From the IMG/VR virus record IMGVR_UViG_3300012147_000099, positions 1 to 21,770 of that record: a DNA stretch of 21,770 bases; one strand, given 5' to 3'. Made by a program: the position numbers and the translations under genes. The DNA is from a virus. How positions within the stretch are numbered: position 1 is the first letter of the stretch; each line of letters begins with the position of its first letter. This document shows positions 5,685-10,821 of this stretch, piece after piece. The notes under the pieces are model-generated. The model did no database searches, was not told the DNA's origin, and saw nothing but the letters and a program-made list of their open reading frames with translations.

Positions 5685-6030
5685 AATAGGAATTTTAGCG
5701 AAAAATAAAACAAGCTTAACACAAATGATGAGAGTGATTAGTGAGAACTACCTAAATGAAGATGCTATGACTGTATACGAAAGGTGTGTTTCTATCCAAA
5801 TTATTCGTGAACCTACAGATAACGTGGTTGAGTATAGGGGTGTAACAGTAACGTCTGTAGAAAACTTAATGGGATATAGGTTTGACCAAGTCATTTATGA
5901 ACCATCTATATTCGATGACAAAACCAACGAAGAAATTCAAACAATTGTGAGTTTGATGTGGCAAATGACTATTTGTAGTAAAGTTCCAAGAGACTTTGAT
6001 GAGTTGTTATTGCAAACTTGGGATTGGTAG
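5677..6030 (+). CDS. Hypothetical protein, 117 aa, possible paralog of 4823-5122
   Basis: ATG 5677 overlaps the previous stop and follows AGAGAGG. The first strand FKIGILAKNK is followed by a helix, a central beta region with the VVEYRGVTVTSVENL segment, then YRFDQVIYEP, a helix, TICSKVPRDFDELL and a Trp-ending tail. The order of elements matches the shorter protein at 4823-5122. No enzyme motif (Walker A, metal site) was seen. It belongs to the packed run of small genes after the candidate RNA. Function unknown. Confidence 0.8.
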   Translation: MFKIGILAKNKTSLTQMMRVISENYLNEDAMTVYERCVSIQIIREPTDNVVEYRGVTVTSVENLMGYRFDQVIYEPSIFDDKTNEEIQTIVSLMWQMTICSKVPRDFDELLLQTWDW

Positions 6031-6043
6031 AGGGGGGGACGAT

Positions 6044-6343
6044 ATGAATATAAATATGGAAGGTTTCTTCAATGGCTTTGAGGAGTTTAGTGGGTTTCAA
6101 CAACAAGTCTTACTTCTGTTTAAAATTCAAATTTGGCTAGGAGATGCTCTAGTTGACAATCAACAAATGCAAACATCTGAGCAAATGGCAGAGATACAAT
6201 TTAAACAAATTATTATGCAATTGGCAAACGACCCTAGACCTATGAAAGCTAGAATTAGTATTGATTATCAATTAGAAGATGGTAAAATGACTGAGGACTC
6301 AATAGAGTTTACAAACAAGGTTTGGGACAATGCTCATAAGTAA
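6044..6343 (+). CDS. Hypothetical phage protein, 99 aa
   Basis: ATG 6044 lies behind a G-rich ribosome site (AGAGGGGGGG); the longer reading from 5996 overlaps the upstream gene and has no such site. The product is mostly helical up to about residue 65 (FNGFEEFSGFQQQVLLLF, then WLGDALVDNQQMQTSEQMAE), then has beta strands in RISIDYQLEDGKMTEDSIEF. The Met/Gln-rich middle is unusual. No recognised family. A small hairpin (6354-6359/6364-6369) follows the gene. Confidence 0.78.
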   Translation: MNINMEGFFNGFEEFSGFQQQVLLLFKIQIWLGDALVDNQQMQTSEQMAEIQFKQIIMQLANDPRPMKARISIDYQLEDGKMTEDSIEFTNKVWDNAHK

Positions 6344-6399
6344 TTTACTACTAACAGAAAAAATTCTGTAGCACTGGGGTTTATATAAGGAGAAATAAA

Positions 6400-6723
6400 G
6401 TGAAAAGTAGAACAAAAAACGAGATGATGAGGCAATTAAAACAAAAAGCAAAACAAAATAAAGCCAAAGCAATGCTTTCTTTTATGGATGCAGTTGGAGA
6501 AAAAGAAAGAGACTATGATGGACATCTTGTAAAGTTAGTATTGGACGACTTTGTAATGAGAGCTCAAAACGAAGAGTTGTCTAAAGAGTTCGTAAATTGG
6601 CTTGAAGAACATGGAGAAGAGGTATTTGTAGCAAGGAAGGACACCAAACTTAAAAATTTCTACTCTTTTGATGGAGTGGAGCCTTGGATTTTTAATTCAA
6701 AAGATTTAAAAGATTGTAAATAG
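6400..6723 (+). CDS. Hypothetical phage protein, 107 aa (GTG start)
   Basis: GTG 6400 is placed after AAGGAG at 6388-6393, a normal spacing, and no better in-frame ATG lies near. The N-terminus is strongly basic (KSRTKNEMMRQLKQKAKQ and onward), followed by acidic helices (FVNWLEEHGEEVF) and a C-terminal part with SFDGVEPWIFNSKDLKDCK. The basic N-terminal helix could contact nucleic acid, but no family was recognised. The promoter at 6727 begins immediately after its TAG stop, so it may be the last gene of its transcription unit. Confidence 0.78.
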   Translation: MKSRTKNEMMRQLKQKAKQNKAKAMLSFMDAVGEKERDYDGHLVKLVLDDFVMRAQNEELSKEFVNWLEEHGEEVFVARKDTKLKNFYSFDGVEPWIFNSKDLKDCK

Positions 6724-6726
6724 TAC

Positions 6727-6755
6727 TTGATGAAACCACTATTGTGTGGTATAAT
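6727..6755 (+). promoter_or_regulatory. Sigma-A type promoter
   Basis: TTGATG at 6727-6732, a 17-bp spacer and TATAAT at 6750-6755, preceded by TGG (extended -10). The stretch GTGTGGTATAATA and the nearby ACTATAAG are shared with the promoter at 3871. It would drive the Gp157-family gene at 6790 and probably genes beyond. Confidence 0.82.
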
Positions 6756-6789
6756 ATAACTATAAGATAAATAAAAGAGAGGAATTAGA

Positions 6790-7290
6790 ATGATTAAATC
6801 GCTTTATGAAATAACAGACGACTTTAAAAAGTTAGAATTTATGTTGGAAGAGGGAGAGTTTGACGAAGAAGCCATTCAAGAAGCTATTGCAGACGTTCTC
6901 AAAGATTTAGATGTAAAGGCAGAGGGGTATATGAAGTTTATTAAAAACCTTGAGTCTCAAGAAAATGCAATTAAAAGTGAGATTGATAGACTGAACACTA
7001 GAAAGTCTGAAATGGCTAAGAAGAAAGAGAGTATGCTCAAAGGTCTTCAAAACGCTATGGAGATTACAAGTAATGATTCTGTAGGTGGAGATTTGTTCAC
7101 AGCTAAATTGAGAAAAAGACCAAAAAGTGTTATTATTTTAAATCAAGATTTAGTTCCTAAAATATATATCAATACACCTATTCCAGAACCCAAAGTTGAT
7201 AAAAAGGCTGTGGCAGATGCAATTAAGCGTGGAGAAGTGGTTGATGGTGTAGAATACAAGAGTTTAGGAAATACTTTAAAAATATCCTAA
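6790..7290 (+). CDS. Siphovirus Gp157-family protein
   Basis: The 166-residue product matches the layout I know for the Gp157 family of Gram-positive phages. It has an N-terminal LYEITDDFKKLEFMLEEGEF with EEAIQEAIADVL, a central coiled coil with KFIKNLESQENAIKSEIDRL and RKSEMAKKKES, LKGLQNAMEIT, then a beta part TAKLRKRPKSVIILN, VPKIYI and a closing DKKAVADAIKRGEVVDGVE. The family was named from a Streptococcus thermophilus phage and is usually found beside recombination genes; its biochemical role is not settled. Here it likewise sits upstream of a putative ssDNA-binding protein and a Sak4-like ATPase. The start follows AGAGAGG, directly behind the promoter at 6727. It appears complete. Confidence 0.85.
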   Translation: MIKSLYEITDDFKKLEFMLEEGEFDEEAIQEAIADVLKDLDVKAEGYMKFIKNLESQENAIKSEIDRLNTRKSEMAKKKESMLKGLQNAMEITSNDSVGGDLFTAKLRKRPKSVIILNQDLVPKIYINTPIPEPKVDKKAVADAIKRGEVVDGVEYKSLGNTLKIS

Positions 7291-7297
7291 AAAAGAC

Positions 7298-7326
7298 TTG
7301 ACGGATACAGTTTTATATGTTATACT
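7298..7326 (+). promoter_or_regulatory. Sigma-A type promoter
   Basis: TTGACG at 7298-7303, a 17-bp spacer and TATACT at 7321-7326, preceded by TGT (extended -10). It lies in the 69-base gap before the gene at 7360 and probably boosts transcription of the recombination genes. Confidence 0.8.
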
Positions 7327-7359
7327 ATAGTAAGACCAATAAGAAAGGAGAAATAAATT

Positions 7360-7584
7360 ATGAAATTTTTAAGAAAACCTTACAAATCATTTGAAACATT
7401 TGACAAAAAGACGATTTCTGTTGGAGATAAGATTAGCTTCGAAGTCTCGGATGGCTCAACTGTCAAAGGATACTTAATCAACGTTAGTCAAAAAGTAGTT
7501 GAGATAGTTAGAAATAGCGAGTCTTTAAACTCTGAAAAATGGCTCTTAGTAGACGTTATCGAAGGAACTATGGAAAAAATTTAA
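7360..7584 (+). CDS. Small hypothetical protein, 74 aa, SH3/KOW-like
   Basis: GAAAGGAG precedes ATG 7360. The product begins with a basic KFLRKPYKSFETFDKK and continues as predicted beta strands: ISVGDKISFEV, STVKGYLINVS, KVVEIVRN and KWLLVDVIEG. The GDxI..E..DG..VKGYLI pattern suggests a small barrel, possibly a nucleic-acid binding fold, but this is inference. It is the first gene after the promoter at 7298 and lies 51 bases before the putative ssDNA-binding protein gene. Confidence 0.8.
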   Translation: MKFLRKPYKSFETFDKKTISVGDKISFEVSDGSTVKGYLINVSQKVVEIVRNSESLNSEKWLLVDVIEGTMEKI

Positions 7585-7635
7585 GAAAACATACAAACAA
7601 AAACACAAATACTAAATTGAAAAAGGAGAAATAAA

Positions 7636-8565
7636 ATGGAAAATAAGACAACGTTAAGAGAAAGTTTTAACAAGGTATCAATCGTTGGTGTTGTGAAAGA
7701 AAATAATTTAGAGTACTACGAAAAAGAAGGTAGAAGAGCAGTTCGTGGTGACTTAGTTATTAAAACTGGAGAAAATTCAGAGCATAAGTTAAAGTGTTAC
7801 GCAGGTGAGATTACTTCTAAAGGTAAGGTCAATCCTTCTTTTAACTCACTTGAAAAGGCTATGTCTTATACTTCACTAGCTACACTTATGGCTTCTGGGA
7901 TTTCTAAAGAAGACGCTTTAGAGCAAGCTTCTAAGGTAGTTGTTGATGGTGCAAAATTAAAAATGAATGACTATTACAATAGTAATAAAAAAGACATCTC
8001 TAGCTATCCAGAAATTAGCTTTAGTTTCATAGAGACTGTTAAGAAAGAGTTTACTCCTCAAGCATTCTTTGATATCGAGGGAGTAGTTACTAAGATGACT
8101 CCAGAAATTAAAGATGAAGAAGAAACTGGTAGACTTAGAATGACTGTTGTTAGTTTTGATTACCATGGTAATGCAATGCCTTTCGAATTTGTAACAAGTC
8201 AAGAGGCAGGAAGTTATCTTGAAGCTAACTATGAAATTGGAAAAACTTCAAATCTTTGGGGTGAGTTAGTGTCTACGATAGATGTAGTAGTTCAAGAGAA
8301 AGAAGGGTTTGGTAGTTCCAAGACACAAACTTTTGAAAACATTACTAATGAAATGCTCATTCTTTCTGGTAAACCAGAACAATATGACGAAGACGATTCA
8401 AAAGCCTATAACGTAGAAGCTGTTAAAACTGCCTTGGCTAATAGAGAAATTGTTTTAGAGAAAATGAAGTCTGATGGCGAGAGTGGCAGTGATGTAAAAA
8501 AAGGTTTCTCTCAACCTAATCAAGCACCAAGTCAAAACAACACTCAGAAAAAAGTAAGTTGGTAA
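7636..8565 (+). CDS. Putative phage ssDNA-binding / recombination-associated protein, 309 aa
   Basis: A canonical AAAGGAG precedes ATG 7636. The N-terminal region (FNKVSIVGVVKENNLEYYE, AVRGDLVIKTG, HKLKCYAGEIT) and the middle (AFFDIEGVVTKMTPEIKDE, RLRMTVVSFDYHG, MPFEFVTS, IGKTSNLWGELVST) each look like OB-fold strands. The C-terminus (from about residue 280) is a flexible Gly/Ser/Gln/Asn-rich tail ending in KKVSW, as is common for single-stranded DNA-binding proteins. The position directly before a Sak4-like ATPase agrees, since Sak4-type genes often have an SSB-like neighbour. I did not recognise a specific family; the ssDNA-binding role is inferred from fold impression, tail and context. 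The gene is followed by a strong hairpin. Confidence 0.62.
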   Translation: MENKTTLRESFNKVSIVGVVKENNLEYYEKEGRRAVRGDLVIKTGENSEHKLKCYAGEITSKGKVNPSFNSLEKAMSYTSLATLMASGISKEDALEQASKVVVDGAKLKMNDYYNSNKKDISSYPEISFSFIETVKKEFTPQAFFDIEGVVTKMTPEIKDEEETGRLRMTVVSFDYHGNAMPFEFVTSQEAGSYLEANYEIGKTSNLWGELVSTIDVVVQEKEGFGSSKTQTFENITNEMLILSGKPEQYDEDDSKAYNVEAVKTALANREIVLEKMKSDGESGSDVKKGFSQPNQAPSQNNTQKKVSW

Positions 8566-8596
8566 TATAGCAGTAGTTTAGTAAAATAACAAAACC

Positions 8597-8620
8597 CCCA
8601 CGTATTGTTTAATACGTGGG
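8597..8620 (+). promoter_or_regulatory. Strong intergenic hairpin without U-run
   Basis: CCCACGTATT at 8597-8606 pairs perfectly with 8611-8620 around a GTTT loop, and is followed by TATGAAAAGGAG rather than a T-run. It sits immediately upstream of the ribosome site of the Sak4-like gene, like the hairpin at 5453-5495. It may act as an mRNA processing or stabilising element or a regulator site rather than a full terminator. Confidence 0.7.
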
Positions 8621-8638
8621 TATGAAAAGGAGAAAAAA

Positions 8639-8932
8639 ATGGCAATTTTAGATATATTTAATCCAAATATTAGTAAGGTTACTAGAGGATTAGAAGGTAA
8701 GACTATTCTTGTTTATGCTAGTAACTCAACTGGTAAGACAAAGCAAGCAACTAGAGCAAAAAAACCTTTTTACTTAGGTTTCGAAGCAGGAATTAATGCT
8801 ATTGCAAATGTTCCGTTTCTACCTATGAATAGTAGATGGGCAAACTTTAAGAAAATTAATAAGCAGTTAACATCAGAAAAAACTGTTGACCAAGCAAGAG
8901 AGCAATACTCAACTATAATTTTTGATACTGTT
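8639..8932 (+). CDS. Sak4/RecA-like recombination ATPase, exon 1
   Basis: ATG 8639 follows AAAAGGAG. This exon encodes about 98 residues: the N-terminal domain start, Walker A at YASNSTGKT (G32, K33, T34) and, at its very end, the Walker B strand STIIFDTV. The frame then runs into a stop at 8939-8941 within a group I intron, and the protein resumes at about 9532. Together the exons give a protein of about 339 residues of the phage RecA-fold ATPase group (AAA_24/Sak4), which promotes single-strand annealing or exchange, usually with an SSB partner. The 5' splice site is 8931 or 8932; both keep the motif DTV. Confidence 0.85.
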
Positions 8933-9531
8933 AAAGGGTAAATACCATAAAGTCTTTGTAGATTGAGGTAGCGTGGAAAAAACAATTGTATTAGTAAAAA
9001 ATGCTAGCAATAAATATGAAACTACAAAGAAGCAAGAAAAATTGATAGTTAGGTGGTACTTGGAAGAAAAGCTTTCTCCTCCACAAATAGCCAAAAGAAC
9101 AAATGTTGGGGTTTATGTTATAAGAAGAATAATACTACAACAAGGTTTGAGCTTAAGTGTTAATATGAGAAAGAGTAGAAAGTTCCACTTTAATGAAAGC
9201 TATTTTGATAAAATAAATATGGAAAATACCAATGACCATTCATGTAGTAATGCGTGAAATGAAGATGGTGAACTTAGAAATCTAAGGTGTGTGTCAATAT
9301 GACATGCTAACGGTTCAGAGCTAGAGATAGTTTATGAGTAAGGAAGGCTAAATCCTAAGTAAGGACAAGCTAATACCGTGCCAAGCCTCAATGGAGGAAG
9401 GTGTAACGACTAAGGAGTAGTGTCCTGTAGGCTATGGGTGAAAATCCCATACCGAAGTGCCATCTATCCTTAATAAGGATAAAGAGATAGTCTAGTCCCC
9501 TAATAAATATCGGGAAACCGAGGGTATTTCG
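8933..9531 (+). mobile_element. Group I intron 1 (in Sak4-like gene)
   Basis: Core motifs are visible in order: a P2-like hairpin (CTTAGA/TCTAAG, about 9276-9291), GCTAACGG opening the P3-P4 region (about 9306), Q element AATACCGTGCCAAGCC (9372-9387), R element GGTGTAACGACTA (9400-9412), a P8 hairpin with TATCCTTAATAAGGATA, and S element AGATAGTCTA (9484-9493) that pairs with R as P7. Then comes a P9 region with the GAAA-capped TCGG/CCGA hairpin. The last 31 core bases (9496-9526) are identical to 19835-19865 of intron 2. A possible guide GTAGTA at 9244-9249 can pair with exon bases 8926-8931. The ends are approximate (8932/8933 to 9524/9531). Confidence 0.85.
8973..9257 (+). CDS. Truncated homing-endonuclease remnant in intron 1, 94 aa
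   Basis: GTG 8973 follows a GAGG, inside intron 1. The N-terminal half carries a helix-turn-helix (KQEKLIVRWYLEEKLSPPQI, then AKRTNVGVYVIRRIILQQG), as in the DNA-binding regions of intron endonucleases. The segment KFHFNESYFDKINMENTN is what, in LAGLIDADG enzymes I know, leads into the first catalytic motif (roughly YFxxIDTEEKAYWLGFLYADG). Here it breaks off into NDHSCSNA and stops, so the whole catalytic part is missing. It is therefore probably an inactive relic of a deleted endonuclease gene. The surviving protein might still bind DNA or RNA. The frame is clear; assignment to LAGLIDADG is from motif memory. Confidence 0.65.
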   Translation: MEKTIVLVKNASNKYETTKKQEKLIVRWYLEEKLSPPQIAKRTNVGVYVIRRIILQQGLSLSVNMRKSRKFHFNESYFDKINMENTNDHSCSNA

Positions 9532-10257
9532 GAAGCATCAGCACAGTTGTGTCAAGATTATATCTGTCAAAGAGAAGGTGTTTCTACAATTGGTGAGATT
9601 CCTCATGGTGGTGGATATAAAATGTATGAAGTGGAGTTTTGGAGAGAGATTAATAAGTTAACTTCTGCTGGTTTTACAGTTTATTTTATATCTCATGAGG
9701 GACAAAGAACGTTTTTGAATGACAAAGGCGAAGAGTATACAAAGATTTATCCTAAAGGGGACAAACGCTCAATTGACCCAATTTGTGACCTCTGTGATAT
9801 TATTCTATACTTAAAACCAAATGGACTTGACGAAACAGGTAAGGAAATACCTAGTTCAGCTTTCATAGTAAACACCCCAGAATATTTAGCTCGTTCTAGA
9901 TTTGATTATATGGTTAACTATTTGAAAGAGTTTAGTATAGAAAACTTAGAGCAAGCAATCTCAGATGCAATAGATGAAGAAGAAAAAATTAGTGGTGTCG
10001 GTTCTGTTGTTTCTTTCACTGAAAATCAAGAGTTAACCAAAGTTAAAGAGAAAACATTTGACGAAATCATGCAAGAGATTGAAAAGTACGCAATGTTTTT
10101 AAATGAAAAAGGTAAAATAGATGACTATATAACGATTGTTGAGGAGCATTTAGGAAAAGGCAATGGTGCTTCAACCGCAACTAAGAATCAAAAACAACAA
10201 TTAGACATGGTTCTTTATGACTTAGAAGACGCATTTAAAGAAGAACTAGAAGCCTAA
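9532..10257 (+). CDS. Sak4/RecA-like recombination ATPase, exon 2
   Basis: The frame is open upstream of the TTG at 9547 into the intron end, and EASAQLCQDYICQREGV continues naturally from the exon 1 end IIFDTV. Then come GEIPHGGGYKMYEVEFWREI, the strand-helix VYFISHEGQR typical of these ATPases (sensor-like His/Glu), DPICDLCDIILYLKPNG and IVNTPEYLARSRF. The acidic, helical C-terminal 100 residues (FDEIMQEIEKYAMFLNEK and beyond) are probably a partner-binding or regulatory region. There is no plausible ribosome site at 9547, which supports splicing rather than a separate gene. A terminator-like hairpin follows at 10264. Confidence 0.85.
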   Translation, partial: EASAQLCQDYICQREGVSTIGEIPHGGGYKMYEVEFWREINKLTSAGFTVYFISHEGQRTFLNDKGEEYTKIYPKGDKRSIDPICDLCDIILYLKPNGLDETGKEIPSSAFIVNTPEYLARSRFDYMVNYLKEFSIENLEQAISDAIDEEEKISGVGSVVSFTENQELTKVKEKTFDEIMQEIEKYAMFLNEKGKIDDYITIVEEHLGKGNGASTATKNQKQQLDMVLYDLEDAFKEELEA

Positions 10258-10263
10258 TGTTCT

Positions 10264-10294
10264 ATAGGTGGTAGAAATACTACCACCTATTTTT
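10264..10294 (+). terminator. Intrinsic terminator-like hairpin
   Basis: ATAGGTGGTAG at 10264-10274 pairs perfectly with 10280-10290 around an AAATA loop, and T-residues follow (10290-10294). It lies 6 bases after the stop of the Sak4-like gene. The T-run is short, so termination may be partial and the helicase operon may depend on readthrough. Confidence 0.72.
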
Positions 10295-10307
10295 CAAAGG
10301 AGAAGCT

Positions 10308-10808
10308 ATGAGTGTTAATAAAAAGTGTAAGTACTGTGGAGAAGACATATTAAAAACAGATGCGGTTAAAAAGCTTAAAAATACAACGTATCATGTCAAG
10401 TGTTATAAGGATTTCATAAGGGAAAAGTATGAAAAGAACACAGAAGAGATGGACGAAAAGCAAGAATTGTATGACTATATAAATGAATTATATGGCACTA
10501 AAGAGCTAAACCCTAAAATAATGGCACAAGTTGATAAATACCACTTAGAGTATGAGTTAACATATACTAAAATGTTCTTAGTGTTGAAGTATTTTTATGA
10601 TATAATGGATAATAAGGTAAACAGTGAATATGGAATTGGGATAATTCCTCATGTTTATATGGACGCTCAGAGGTTTTGGGTGGGGAAAAATACAGCGATA
10701 GACTCAAATAAAAACAAAGATGTGGCTCACTCTGTAAGTCAGAGATTGGTTGTAAAGCCACTTCAAAAAAAAGAAGAAGTCTATTTAATAGATATAGATA
10801 GCCTATAG
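10308..10808 (+). CDS. Unknown zinc-binding protein of the replication module, 166 aa
   Basis: AAAGGAG precedes ATG 10308. CKYCGEDI at residues 7-14 with HVKC near residue 29 forms a Cys3-His zinc site. The middle, LYDYINELYGTKELNPKIM, YTKMFLVLKYFYDI and NSEYGIGIIPHVYMDAQRFW, follows a helical pattern that I associate with uncharacterised proteins of Gram-positive phages and mobile elements encoded beside replication genes. It lies 13 bases before the helicase gene, so it could be a helicase loader or a replication-fork adaptor. That is inference from position alone. The C-terminus is basic then acidic (KPLQKKEEVYLIDIDSL). Confidence 0.8.
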   Translation: MSVNKKCKYCGEDILKTDAVKKLKNTTYHVKCYKDFIREKYEKNTEEMDEKQELYDYINELYGTKELNPKIMAQVDKYHLEYELTYTKMFLVLKYFYDIMDNKVNSEYGIGIIPHVYMDAQRFWVGKNTAIDSNKNKDVAHSVSQRLVVKPLQKKEEVYLIDIDSL

Positions 10809-10821
10809 GAGAGGATTTTCA

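Noticed and set aside
9547-10257. Independent gene starting at TTG 9547
   Set aside because: No ribosome site; the frame extends upstream to the intron end and completes the ATPase of exon 1.
10578-10606. Promoter TTAGTG-17-TATAAT inside the zinc protein gene
   Set aside because: The -10 is perfect but the -35 is poor and it lies mid-gene; chance in AT-rich coding DNA is likely.
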